Source of the DNA: Amoebidium appalachense
Taxonomy: Eukaryota; Ichthyosporea
Assembly: GCA_963693365.1 (NCBI GenBank)
Contig: CAVNZM010000002.1
Location: forward strand, 17,794,001-17,858,000
Length of the DNA: 64,000 bases
Direction: 5' to 3'
The notes beneath the pieces are model-generated. The model saw nothing but the letters and a program-made list of their open reading frames with translations. It was not told where the DNA came from and searched no databases. This document shows positions 16,583 to 29,046 of this stretch, piece by piece. Both the position numbers and the translations under genes were made by a program. Position 1 is the first letter of the stretch. The number at the start of each line of letters is the position of its first letter.

Positions 16583-17781
16583 TAAGCTAAAGTTCCCCCA
16601 CATAGTGGAATGGGCTCACGTACGAGACCAACTCTCTCTCCGGCAACCAGGCTCTGTACAGGTATCGTGGGTGAAGGGGCACCAATCCAACACCAAACGG
16701 TACGGTCAACAGAATAACGAGGCAGACAAGGCAGCCAATGCAGGAAGAGTCCTCCCCCCCTCCCCCCCCCCCCCTACCTCCGGCCCCAGGGGGGGGGAAA
16801 TACTTCCTACGACTACAAGGCCACCGTATCCCCGGCAACATTCCCGGAACACTGAACCGGTTGAACAAGGACTTCCTCACCGACATGGCCGGCAAGACCA
16901 AGGCTATGTCCATACTAGCCGACCCCAGACTGCTCCCAGCCGAACGGAACCCCCTCAAGCTCAACAAGGGGCCCACACAGGCAACCATCGGGGCAGTCAG
17001 AGGAAACACTCGTAGCCTGTCCCTGGCCATGGGCACCCTGCCTACCATGGCACGGCTACATCGAGATCACCCCACCGTCGTTACACAGCCCACATGCCCC
17101 CGGTGCAGCCAGCACCCTGAGACCACCACCCACCTCTGGGCCTGCCCGGCCCATGCCGGGGAAGTCCCCACCCTGACCACCGCCATCACAGCCTGCATCC
17201 ACAACGTCCTGCACACTCGTCATCCAAACACCCCCACGGCACAGCACCACCATACGGCAGCCACGGTGGTAGACCAATGTGCATGGATAAACTGGATAGG
17301 AGGCAACGGTGACCCACCTGACCCCGAAGACACCAAGTGGGTCGAACGGGGATTCTGCCCGCGATCGGTGGGCCCACTACTTGCAGCCACCGGCACCACC
17401 AAGACCACCACCCGGGCCATCTTAGGAAAAATCACAGTAGAGTTGCAATCCTTTTTCTTTTCAAAAATTTGGCACCCACGGAACACAACACTCCCCCCCA
17501 CCCACCCCAAATTGCAAAAACACCACCATATACCCACCACCCGTAGAAAGAACAGTATGGCTCTCCAAAAACCCAAAACACCAACAAATACACCCCCCAC
17601 ACACACCCGGCCGGCCTGTTCTGACTGCCGGAACACACACAGACCCGGTGTGCCCTGTAAAACCCACCTTTTAGTCCACAAAAACATCGCCACAACATAC
17701 GTACAACAACACATAATGTTAGGCAGCAACCCCCCACCACCACCACCACCACACCCCATCATCCACCCATACCCACCGTAA
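16583..17781 (+). pseudogene. LINE ORF2 remnant: RNase H end plus C-terminal zinc knuckle
   Basis: One frame reads VSWVKGHQSNTKRYGQQNNE and ADKAANAG, the last RNase H block of LINEs (the GH...N..AD signature). The frame then shifts at the C tract near 16755-16775 and continues as GKYFLRLQGHRIPGNIP up to the stop at 17779-17781. That part includes CPRCSQHPETTTHLWACP, a C-x2-C...H...C knuckle common in LINE C-termini. A further stretch, CSDCRNTHRPGVPC, may be a second knuckle. The fragment lacks endonuclease and reverse transcriptase, so it cannot move on its own. Confidence 0.82.
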
Positions 17782-18090
17782 ATATTATACACAACACCTA
17801 GGACCTCCCAATACTGTAGATCGACCAATGAGAGCCCTCGGTTAACGTTTATTGCTAGGTTTTGAATGGAGGGGAGGACTGGAGCCTCCTGCCGGCGTGG
17901 CTGGGGTAGTAGCCCTGGGCAAAGTGTGTACTTATAGTTAGGTTGTGAAGGATGGTTTAGCTTAGCTGAACTCATAGATAGCACCTTAACTAGTGTACTG
18001 TCGGTGCTGTGTGGTAGACGGTAGTTTCCCTAGAGGGCCTGAAAAGGCCCTCCGGGAACAAAACGTGATAAAATAAAAAAAATAAAAAAT
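16583..18090 (+). mobile_element. 5'-truncated non-LTR retrotransposon (LINE)
   Basis: A 1508-bp insertion between perfect 19-bp direct repeats, ending in an A-rich tail (AAAATAAAAAAAATAAAAAA) directly before the right repeat. It encodes only the 3' part of a LINE: an RNase H fragment, then a C-terminal region with a Cys/His knuckle. The exact duplication and intact tail suggest a recent target-primed insertion. The 5' truncation point falls inside the RNase H domain, as is typical of incomplete reverse transcription. Confidence 0.9.
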
Positions 18091-18109
18091 ATTTGCATGT
18101 TCTTGTCGG
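18091..18109 (+). repeat. Right 19-bp target-site duplication of the LINE
   Basis: Exact copy of 16564-16582, immediately after the A-rich tail. Confidence 0.92.
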
Positions 18110-20771
18110 GTGCTTATCGCTGGTCAAAGTTTGTGCACCTCGTGTGCATGTGTGGTACATGCGTGCAGGTACGTGTTAATTGAATACGTGTGAAAGTGTG
18201 TGCTGTGTGTGTGCGCGCGGTGAGGTGACTAGAGACGTGTGTGAGAGGGGGGACGGGAAGGGGGGAGGGGAGGGGGGGGGAGACGGGGGGCCCCGGGCGA
18301 GGGGGAGGGGGGGGGGGGGTGATCTAGCCAATTACGACATACAGCCTGAGTTTCAGGTGATCAAGAGTGACTTCTATTAAGTTAGCCTCCATGTTTACGT
18401 TTTGGGAATGTATGTAAACCGCTGCTAAATATAAATCATAGTACTATATACGATCAGGTTACGTGATAGTCATAGTGGCAGCCTTTGGGGTGGGTGGGTG
18501 GTGGGTCCCCCCCCTCCTCCCCCTGCTAGCCGGAGGGGTGGTGGGTCCCCCCCCCCCTCCGGGCCACCTGTGCAAGGGGGTGGGTGGGTCCCGCCCCCCC
18601 CAAGCTAGCTACTACCCCCCTCCCCGTTTCAAAATCAAGAATCCCTTAGTAGTAGTACATAGCAGACACAGGTACAGACATGCACACTTGTACCACAGTC
18701 ACAGTCATACTCACACCCGTGTGACATGCACACACACAGTCCCACACAGTCACGTGCCGAGACTACGGCGTGGCACAGACAGTGTCACGGCAGGCAGATG
18801 CATGCAATTACTGTCACGCACCGAAGTTCCCCAAGTCCGACCTGCGGTACTAGTCCACACCCACAAAAACGCACGCACTGCGGCAGGCGCACGCGCACAA
18901 GAAATCACACCGGGCTCCACACTTACAAAACACGAGACAACACGCACACACACACACACAGACACACACAGACACACACACACACACACACGCACACACA
19001 CACACACACACGCGCACGCACGCACACACGCACACAAACACACACACACACGCACACACACACACACACGCACACGCACACACACACACACCACACAGTT
19101 TCACACACACACACTCACACACAAATACCGTATACGTATGCAGGGCCTCTGTCACCGGTTCAAGCAATCAGTCACTGTGACCCTTCCCATTCACCCCTGG
19201 GGAAGGAGTCTTTACCAGTCTCTGGAATAGACGGGTGTGAGAAGTTCCAACAAAGGAGTGTTATATCAGGGTTGTTTTGTTATGGCAGCATGGTTTATGT
19301 GTTTCCCTCCCTCTCGAGCTCTCTGTATGCGCCTCTCTCTGTGTGTGTGTGTGTGTGTGCGTGTGCATGTGTGTGCGCGTGCGTGTGTGTTTGTGCGCGC
19401 GTGTACAGTTGTGTGTGTGTGTGTGTGTACGCGCGTGCGTGCGTGCGTGCAGGCATATGAACACGGTCGAGCATGTGCACACGTGGTTGTGGTTGTGTGT
19501 GTGAAAGCTCAAGCAATTCGTGTGTGGTTTTAATGTTGGGCATGGTCATATGCCGTCACACCATGAGGTTTCTTAGTAGTATTAGACGGCCACCGGCATG
19601 CTGAACGGTGATGACTTACTAAGCCGCCAGTAACAAAATTGCCGCAAGTGCTCAGTGCCCACCCTTAATTGCCCACCTGTAGAACTCTAAAGGCTCACCA
19701 ACCCTTCCCTTTGCTTGCACATGCACGTGCAAACACGTAAGTAATGCACACACGTGCACAAACACACAATTGCAAATTTCACGTGCACATTCCGTGACGC
19801 ACACCAAAAACGAAGCAGACCGTGTGAAATGCGCCAAAAAGAGCACACGTGCCGCGGCAACGCGTACTTAGGAGACACCAACAAAATCTGGCATACGAGC
19901 AGAGGCTCCCAGTCTGACCATTCGGACTTCCCAACAACGAGCGCACATGCATATGCAGCATGCGTAGGTCGCACAGTACGTGTAAATTCGAAGTCCACAT
20001 ATGCATCCATGCGTGTAGCCAGGGATTCCTGTACATTTACAAATCCGAGCGTATTGTCGAGCCTAAGAGGCGGTTTCCGGTGTTTGTCAGAAACGATCGG
20101 ATGCTGAGGCTTTGATGCCACCGGTACCAGTCATCAACAGCAAAGGGTGGAACATGTGTATTGCGCAGTCTGCTCGACAGAATTATTCCCGCCTTTTAAC
20201 TGCATTTTGTATGCATTGTGATAATGAAACACCTACACTATTGAGAATTCAAACAACATTAATGTACACTTACACAAAAAGGCAAGGCGGGGTGCACGTG
20301 AGAAGGGGCATGATGTCAGCACCTCACTTATATATCACATGTACATGCGGAGACCCACGATAGGCTATTCCGTTACCTGGAAGGCGAATAGTGATTGGTG
20401 GATCTATTGAGATCTCACATGCATGATACCACAGAAGGTAAGACCTCGCCCCGCGGATCATAGTATGTAGCTTTGCAAACGCTATAATAGACAGAAATAA
20501 TAATACAATTTTCAGCCATTTTATAGTAGCTGCATATTCTATATACATACTTGTGATGGATGTTTAGCTCATCAACCGACTTTGGAAGACACCGTATCAC
20601 ACAAGTACAACACTAATATTTAGCGTGTGTGAAGGCATTTTACGATTGGTGACAAGTCACTCATGGGAATCTACGATAACGCAACTACTGTTCAACTACA
20701 GTACTACGCAGGGGCCTGATCACTCACCACCTTCTCCCTCTTTCATCACTTCTCAGTTTGCTGCCGGCACC
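18110..20771. other. Intergenic region before the mucin-like gene
   Basis: 18230-18320 is G-rich and 18480-18660 is a GC-rich dispersed repeat. 18930-19120 is CA/CG-rich and 19336-19500 GT-rich. From about 19510 to 20771 the sequence is unique and moderately AT-rich, with several ACGTG-containing words. It has open frames on both strands near 19690-20120, but I recognise no protein or RNA gene. Confidence 0.6.
18480..18660 (-). repeat. GC-rich dispersed repeat, copy B (inverted relative to copy A)
   Basis: Its right end, read on the minus strand, begins AAGGGATTCTTGATTTTGAA, then GGGG tracts and GTAGTAGCTAGC. This parallels the left end of the repeat at 15456. The body shares TAGCCGGAGGGGTGGTGGGT and C tracts. 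Confidence 0.5.
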
Positions 20772-21278
20772 ATGAGGCTCTCTATTGTTGCGTTTGCTGC
20801 GGCCCAGGCCGCGCTGGCTGCCGCCAGCCCAAACTTCATTGACGAGGCAGTTGCACCTGTGCCCACGGACACATACACCACGCCCAAAGTAACTCCCCCA
20901 ACCACTGGGACGCCAACCACACCCACACCCACCCACACAAACACACACACCACCACCGAATCCCTTGCTGCTGTGACTCCCACCAGCACCACCACCATCA
21001 TAGGGCCCACAGCCACAGCCACAAACACAGCCACGGGCACGACGGCACCGATTGTCAACGACAGTACAGGCAGCAACAGTGCGGTCATAGGCGGGTCGGT
21101 GGCTGCAGGGGTGGTGCTTGTGGGGGCACTGGCCGGCCTGGCCTACCACCAGGGCCTGATGGGGCCCAAAGCAGCAGCAAGTGTGGACGATGCATTTGCT
21201 GTGGGCGTGGCACACAACAATCCGGCGTTCCAGGCCGCAGGCAGCGAATACTTTAACCCACTGCATGCCGCACCATAA
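20772..21278 (+). CDS. Mucin-like type I membrane protein, single exon
   Basis: Predicted 168 residues. I chose the ATG at 20772 (context CGGCACCATGAGG) because it opens a signal peptide (MRLSIVAFAAAQAALAAA); an in-frame upstream extension to 20625 has no such logic. Residues about 20-105 are a Thr/Pro-rich ectodomain (for example TTPKVTPPTTGTPTTPTPT and TATATNTATGTT) suited to dense O-glycosylation. Residues about 108-131 are one transmembrane helix (AVIGGSVAAGVVLVGALAGL). The tail of about 37 residues contains NPAF, resembling NPxF/NPxY endocytic signals, and FNPL. I do not recognise a family. A cell-surface glycoprotein role is inference. Its lack of introns is unlike all other genes here; a 5'-UTR intron is possible (CTTCTCAG just upstream). 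Confidence 0.72.
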   Translation: MRLSIVAFAAAQAALAAASPNFIDEAVAPVPTDTYTTPKVTPPTTGTPTTPTPTHTNTHTTTESLAAVTPTSTTTIIGPTATATNTATGTTAPIVNDSTGSNSAVIGGSVAAGVVLVGALAGLAYHQGLMGPKAAASVDDAFAVGVAHNNPAFQAAGSEYFNPLHAAP

Positions 21279-23234
21279 TTAATTGCAGGCTACATACCTC
21301 GAAGGCTTCTCCTTATAAGGCATGGTAAAATTGAGAGGTGTTCCGACAGCTGCTCTTGAGTTATGGGTGCGGTTTCGGATTCTGGAACTGCAGCACACAT
21401 TTTTAAAATAGCGGAACAGTTTGCAGTGTGTGGTTGGGGTCTAAAAGAGAAGCGAGTATTCCTGTATATGCAAAGTGTTTTGCGATGTATGATAACATGT
21501 AGCCGGCCAGTAGGCCGTAGATGCAGCGAACATTTCAAAGTGTACATATATAACACCGTATGAATTTGTTCTGATTGAATATGGATACTTTTTTTTTTTT
21601 TTTTTTTTTTTTTTTGCCCCAATGGCCATAGGCCATATGAATCAGTTCGCTGCACGGGATTTATCCAAATTGAGTGTGCATTCACCAGGCATACATGCAC
21701 CTTTGAGCTCAAAGAATGCCATCATGCACGTTGCTACTGCAGTGTTTGTGTGTGCAGACGTCTTGAAATACCGACATAGTACGTACATAAAAAGCCCTCA
21801 CCGCTGGTGTCCGGATCTCTGAGATTCATCCTCTTTCCGTGCACTCCAAAGGAGAACCCTTGTTCCCGAGTACGCATACTGAAATTTTTTCACTTATATA
21901 TGCTCTCCCGGAGCCAGCCCCCCCCCCCCCCCCCCATTTCCCGATCGCGAGTCCGCGTTTCCCCTCCCTCGGCATTTGTCATGATGGTGACCGGGAGAGG
22001 AACAAGTGTCGGGATGCTACAAGCAAGCTAGCTGTGGCACACGGGGTCACGTCCCGGTGTTACACGCATACACACGCTCGTGCACACACAAAGCACACAC
22101 CGTACAGGCACAGAGGCACACACACACACGCAAAATTTCACAAACAGTGTCACAAACATGCACTCAAGCGCGCACGGGTGCGCATACACACACAACACGC
22201 AAACACACACGGCTACTAGAAGACGACGTATAACTTGTGGTCCCCCCCCCCCCCCCCCCCCCCCTCCCCCCCCACTTTCCTCCCGGCCCCCTCTCCCACA
22301 ACCCCCAAACACACCCGCCCACCCACCCATCTCCCCCCCCCCCCCCCCCCCCTCCCCCCTTCCCCCCTCCCCCTCCACCCCCCCCTCCACCCCCCCCCCC
22401 TCCCCCCCCCCCCCCCCCCCCCGCAGCTTCCCCCTCCTCCCCCCCCCCCCCGGGAAAAAAATGATATCATGGTACACACACACACACGCACACACACACG
22501 CACAGTACACACACGCACACACACACACGTGACACGCACACGCACTCGCACACGCAGACGCACACGCACACGTACATACGCACACGCACACCCACACCCA
22601 TACACACGCACACACACGCACACGCGCGCACGCGCACACGCGCGCACGCGCACACGCGCACACGCGCACACGCGCACACGCGCACACGCGGACACACACA
22701 CACACACACACGCCTCGCATCGAAACTCCCAGAGTCTGAATCCAGCCCCGGCTCCCCCCCCCCCCCCCTCCAAGTGGCACCCCTTAAGCCCCCCCCCCCC
22801 CCCCCCCCCCCCCACCACCACCACCACCGCCACCACCCAAAAAAAAAAACCTATACCGGTGCGGCGGGCCGGGGGGGGGCCGGCGGCTAAGTGCGTACGT
22901 GATCACGATCCAATCTGTGCGCCGAGTGATCACTGATAAGAAAAGTTTGCCTAGATCCGTGAGTCAGATGACCAATGGGAGACATTTTGTAAACTTGGGT
23001 GATTGCCGATTATGTGTATTTTCCGTGCAAAATGCTGGGCAAGGGTTGGGATGGACCCCCCCAACATGTGGGCTCAAAATTCATTTTTTTTATATCCTCT
23101 AGTGCTCTATACAAACCGTTTCCTTATTCGCCCTCTCTTGTTAATCCTCACACCCAAACCCAGAAAGCTCGAGATGTCGTATGATTGCTGACTGTTTCCC
23201 GTGCACACCCTTTCATGCCCATGCATGCCCCCCC

Positions 23235-23266
<32 letters not shown>

Positions 23267-23508
23267 TTCCCGGGCCCGGGTCCCCCTTCCCCATCTGGTC
23301 CTACTTGTATCTCGTAGGCTTCAACTGCAATGTACCCGGTATAGTTTGCACAGTCATGCAGAGGGACAGACTGGTTTATTTCACGTACGTGGTTCAAACA
23401 CCCACATCATACTGCACTCGGTCGCGGGCACACACAAACAGTGTGACAGATGATGTGTGTGCACCGTGCACGCCACGGTTATCCTAACCTGACCGAATTA
23501 CATGTATT

Positions 23509-23849
23509 CATCGGCTGAGTCAACTTGCTTCGAGCTGCTAAAAAGCATACTTATTCTGCTAAAAGCAGATGTATTCAGCAAAAGGAGAATTGTTCTGCAA
23601 AGGTAGAATCGTCCTGCTAAAAGCAGAATTATCCTGCTAAAAGTAGATTTATTGAACTTCATGGTATTCTGACTAGAGCAAGTTTATTCTGCTGTCGAAA
23701 GTCGAATTATTCTGCTTTTTGCCGAATAATATCTTCTTTTTGCAATTGCAGAAGTGTTCTGCTTTTGCAGAATAAATCGGCTTTTGGCAAAATAATCCCG
23801 TTTTTTTGCAGAATAAAAATTCTGCTTCTGCAAGTTGACTCTGCCGATG
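23509..23849 (+). mobile_element. Fold-back (palindromic) element, copy 1
   Basis: Starts CATCGGCTGAGTCAACTTGC (23509-23528) and ends with its near-perfect inverse (23830-23849, one mismatch). The left half is built of CTGCTAAAAGCAGA-type units and the right half of the inverted TTCTGCTTTTTGCAGAATA type, so one strand can fold into a long imperfect hairpin with nested short palindromes. It is homologous to the element at 45513-45900. No coding capacity. The family is not one I can name. Confidence 0.75.
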
Positions 23850-24072
23850 TGGTTGGGTCCTGGCTTGCCAAGGCCGTCTTGGTGTAATTCATCGGCCACG
23901 GTGTTAAATCTCAAGGCTAGCTTATATAAAAATAGTCATGGAATATCTGACTCAAAGTGTGCAACATAATCTCCTTTTCGTTCACGCGCAGCCTAGTAAT
24001 ATGTAGCCGGTGTTTACACCATGGAAAAATGCAGCCCCCCCCCCCCCCCCCCCCCCCCCCCCAACCAACCAA

Positions 24073-24075
<3 letters not shown>

Positions 24076-24143
<68 letters not shown>

Positions 24144-24173
24144 AATACACACACACGTGCACACACACACACA

Positions 24174-24262
<89 letters not shown>
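24076..24262 (+). repeat. (CA)n microsatellite downstream of KDSR
   Basis: A near-continuous (CA)n of about 190 bp with a short variant core at about 24141-24178, preceded by a C tract at 24036-24061. Confidence 0.95.
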
Positions 24263-24263
<1 letters not shown>

Positions 24264-24797
24264 ACACCATTTCTTTTAGTATAGTAGAACAGGGCCGAGG
24301 TCTTTATTTCGGTAAGGGAATTGTGAGGGTGGAGGGCCATGGAGTGTCTGTCATCAACAAGAAACCAACATTACATGTGTGCAGGCGCACTTTGATTATG
24401 CCTGGAGCGATATCTTGTGCGGCATCTATTAATACCACCTGCCTGCATAGCTATTTGCTGATCTCAACCCCTGTGACAGCACACCGTTCCGTCACACGAG
24501 CATGCTTTCAACACTATTGTAGACGTATTAACAGCCATTCGATATATTATAAACAGCACATCATCTCTAATTCGCAAGTCCCCTTAGCATACTGCCTTCA
24601 ATCCGTGCCTAAATGCCACCCCAACCCCCCCAATATTCGCCCAAACAGCTGGATGAGAGCTTCGGGAGGCACCGACCCTTTCCTACATCCACGATCTAGC
24701 CGTGCACAATGTGTTACACATGAGTGCGGGGTGGTTGATCACCCTGCTCCACGGCGCCATAATTGGTTATTATCTGCCCACCCTGATTGGCTGCTAG

Positions 24798-25166
24798 TCA
24801 GTCGGTCTTGACATGGTGGGCATGCTTGACGGCCACGTGGTCCGTGTAGACGTTGAAGCCAAGGCCCACCAGCCCTGTGTGTGCATGTGAACATCTATTA
24901 GTAATAGCTTACCATCGTGTATGTGAACATCAGTCAAAGTACACACACTATTAATGGCTGCGCTGCGGCTATACTTGGTTTCGTCTACCTGCAGGAAGAA
25001 CTCGAGTGGTGTGACTGTGTGGCTTTAAGACCCAAGTGAGACTTTTAGGGAGGAGGAGGGGGAGGGGGGGGGGGGGGGGGGGGGGGTTCCCCGTATCTTT
25101 GTGCCTGTGGGTGTCCGTGGGGGTGTCTGATGTGCATGCGCACGTGCACGGGTACGTGTTGCGTGT

Positions 25167-25205
<39 letters not shown>

Positions 25206-25406
25206 GGTGGTGGTGGTGGTGATAGAGGTGGGGGGGGGAGGGGGGGGGGAGGGGGAGAAGGGGAGATTGCATGTGAAGAAGGAAAGGGGGAATCAGCCCA
25301 AAGGGGAAGGCCAGCAATGGAGACGGAGAGAGAGACGGGGTTACAATGGGGGCCGTGGCCCCAACCCTCCCGAGTCATATAGGGGGAGGAGGGGCAGGGG
25401 GGGAAG

Positions 25407-25465
<59 letters not shown>

Positions 25466-26031
25466 GGGTGGGGGGGGGAGGGGAGGGGGGGTTGGGGGGG
25501 GGGTTGGTGGGCTTACCAGCCACGGGCAGTAGCAGCCACTCCAACAATGTGTTGTTGCGTGGACAGATGCCATTGGACAGCACCCTAGCTAGCTCCATAA
25601 GTAGGTCACTGGTGATGGCATAGTGGCCCAGTGACAGGCCTGACACGAGGATGTCGGCACACTGTGTGGCTGAAAGGAGAGACGCCTGGGGGGGAGGGGG
25701 GGGGGGGAGGGGGGGGGGAGGGGGGATGGGTGAGGGGAGGGAGAGGGAGGGAGGAAGGGGGGGAGGAAGGGAGGGGGTGGGAGGGAAGGGGACGAGGGGG
25801 GGAAACGGGGGTTAGAAGATCAAGGAGCGGACATGGGATGATGAGAGGTGGAGGGACAAAGAGAGCGAAAACGCATAGCCAAGGGGGCGTAAAATTGGAG
25901 GAGGAAGGGGGGAGAGGGGGAGGGGGGGGGGAGATGATGGAGAATGATTGTGCGATGTTGGTTGGGGGAAGGTAGCTACGGGCAAGTGCATGTGGGTAAG
26001 TGCGCAGGTGTGTGTGTGTGTGTATGTGTGT

Positions 26032-26088
<57 letters not shown>

Positions 26089-26223
26089 TGTTTATGTGTG
26101 TACGTGTGTGTGTGTGTGTGTATGTGTATGTGTGTGTATGTGTGTATGTGTGTATGTGTGTGGGTGGGTGTGTGTGTGTATGTGTGTACGTGTGTGTGTG
26201 TGTATGTGTATGTGTGTGTGTGT

Positions 26224-26294
<71 letters not shown>

Positions 26295-26373
26295 TGTATG
26301 TGTGTGTGTGTGTGTATGTGTGTGTGTGTGTATGTGTGTGCGTGCGCGCCTCTGAATGGGGGGTGGTGTGTAC

Positions 26374-26405
<32 letters not shown>

Positions 26406-27127
26406 GTATGTGTGTGTGTGTCTGCGTGCGCGCCTCTGAATGGGGGGTGGTGTGGATTCTGAACTAGGGCGAGGTGAAGGTTGGATTACGGCATTGGGAG
26501 CTCTGATAAAAGTCCTATGCTTCATTTCCTTCTTCTTTGTGTTTTATTATAAATATTGCCTTTTTGCTATTCTGTTTTATTTCATCTCAACTCCTTGCTC
26601 TGTTATTTTTTGTTGGCCTTTTATCTTTTTGCCCTTGTATTTTCTTGCATTCTTCCTTTCTCTTCTTTTCTTAATGTTATTTATTTATTCACATACAACA
26701 AAAAAAACCTCCCACACACAGAATAAGGTCTAACCCCCCCCCCCCCCTCCCCCCGCGGAAAAAATCCCCCTTTTGATACATATACAGGATGAAAAAAGCT
26801 GCCGTCCCACCACCTTCCTTCCGCCAAACACCAACTCCCTAACTCCCCCATCCACCATGCGCCCTTATAGCCCTCTCTTGCCCCCCCCCCCCCCCCCCCA
26901 GCTCCCCCCCCCCTCCCCCTCCTTCCCCCCCACCCCAATCCCATGCACGGACACTCACCGCCCCCTCAATCTCCCGTGTGGCCTTTGGCTTTGTCTTCTC
27001 CTCCTCTGCAAACCCCTCAGTGTCGATGGACGATGGGAAGAAAATGTGTACATCCACACCGTGGGCTTTCATTTCCTGCCGTAGCACATCACACAGGCCA
27101 CGTACGGCATACTTGGTGGCGCAGTAC

Positions 27128-27180
<53 letters not shown>

Positions 27181-27220
27181 GTGTGTTTGTGTGTGTTTGT
27201 GTGTGTGTGTGTGCGCGCGC

Positions 27221-27285
<65 letters not shown>

Positions 27286-27525
27286 CGTGTGTGGAAGGGC
27301 GGAGATGGGTAGGGATGCAACACACTGTAAGTGTGGGAGACATAAAACAGAACGACATCAGCACCAAGAAAGGGGGGAGACCTACTAATGGATGGGGGTT
27401 AGTGGCGTATTGCCTATAGGAATGTAGAAAAGAAATTGCCAACAACCAAGTATGAAAAGAAGGGAACTGGGCAAAGTGTGTCTGCCTCGGTTCCGCCCCC
27501 CCCCCTCCCCCTCCCCCCCATTCCC

Positions 27526-27556
<31 letters not shown>

Positions 27557-28422
27557 AAGAAAAAAAAAAGAAAAAAAAAAAGAAACCAGCCACACACCTG
27601 TGAGTACCCCGTTACGGCTGTGAGTGCTGCTGCGGAGGACACAAAGACCAGGCGGCCCTTGGAGGCAAGCAGGTGGGGCAGGGCGGCCTTTGTGGTGTAC
27701 AGCGTGCCAAAGTAGTTGATGTCCATTTGCTGGGGGGTGAATAGGCTGAGCAGACATAGCAGATTGAGTGGTAAACAGCGTGCCAAAGTAGTTGATGTCA
27801 ATTTGCTGGGGGGTCGTTATATACATAGATAGATATTAGGGGTGTACAGCGTGCCAAAGTAGTTGATGTCCATTTGGGGGGGGGAGGGGGGGGGGGTTTG
27901 AATGCGGAACACGGTACGAAGTACGCATACACGACGAGAAGCATGGTGCAGGACACATGCAAAGGCAAACATTCAAGTATGCAACATCAGTCATGTGCAC
28001 AGTATGCGTCATAAGCAGAGCCCATCCTCAGGGAGGACCCAAGTCATCAATTGCGTCTGAGTTTCGACCCCTTAGCCCGCGTATATACGACACTCCAACT
28101 CAGACAGCAGCATCCACTGAACTTGGGCGGGTCAACCCGTCTTGATCAAAGACGAGCAGGGTTGCTTATGCAAGCAAGGTGAGCAAAACGGTGAAGATGT
28201 GTGTGCAAACTAATGGGAGGGGGGGGGGGGGGGGGTGGAGCAGACGCAGGCACGAGAGATGATAGTCCTTGCTAGCACCCCCACCATCCGCCTGTTTCTG
28301 CCCTCAAGACACCAAGTGCACTGCTATTCCAACTAACCCCCCCCCCCAATACCCACACACTCGCCACACATAAACACGTGTGCAGGAGCACACACACAAC
28401 ACACACACACACACACACACAC

Positions 28423-28493
<71 letters not shown>

Positions 28494-29011
28494 ACGCACA
28501 CGCACACGTGGGCACACATACACAACAATCGACATGCATAAAAAAGCGCGCACACACAGCACTCAACACACTCAAGCGGCTGAGATTCTGCCAATCGTGT
28601 CTCTTTATCCCCCCAACCCGCACACCCCATCCGTCGATGTTTCATACAAAGGGATGATGTCTTCCCAAAGCCATGGTTCTGCCAACCCATCAGACATCAA
28701 CTATGATCACCCCCCATTAGCACTCCTTCAATAAAAAACTGTTCTTATTTGAGTGCAGTGGTGCTGCATGGCGTTCCCCTGCCACTTTGGTCCCCCCACC
28801 CATCCCAGTTCCTCCACCACAGAGTATTCAAAAAGAGCCCCTGCCCACGCCAAGTTTTAGCCACGCACCTTTACCATTCCCTCCGACTTCGGGGGGAGGG
28901 GGGAGACGGGGGAGCCCCCCCCCCCCCCCTCCCCCCCCCTCCCATACACACCAAAAAAAAAAAAAAAAAAAAAAAAGGGTTTCCACGTGCCACAACCACA
29001 CATAGCCCTCC

Positions 29012-29046
<35 letters not shown>

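Larger units (their letters stand above)
21279..24797. other. Intergenic region between the mucin-like gene and KDSR
   Basis: No gene recognised. It holds a T tract at about 21590-21615, CA/CG-rich stretches at 22060-22220 and 22470-22710, and many C tracts at 22240-22450 and 22750-22815. A fold-back element lies at 23509-23849 and (CA)n at 24076-24262. Unique sequence at about 24290-24797 should contain the KDSR 3' UTR. Confidence 0.6.

Noticed and set aside
19687-20121. 144-residue minus frame and overlapping 117-residue plus frame
   Set aside because: Neither shows a recognisable domain and the two overlap; likely chance frames in GC-balanced sequence.
20625-20771. Upstream in-frame start for the mucin-like protein
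   Set aside because: The ATG at 20772 gives a clean signal peptide with good context; the upstream extension is hydrophilic and includes a likely 5' UTR.
24985-25020. Extra KDSR exon encoding TPLEFFLQ
   Set aside because: It has acceptable AG and GT borders, but including it breaks the phase into the last exon, while joining 25517 directly to 24874 closes perfectly.
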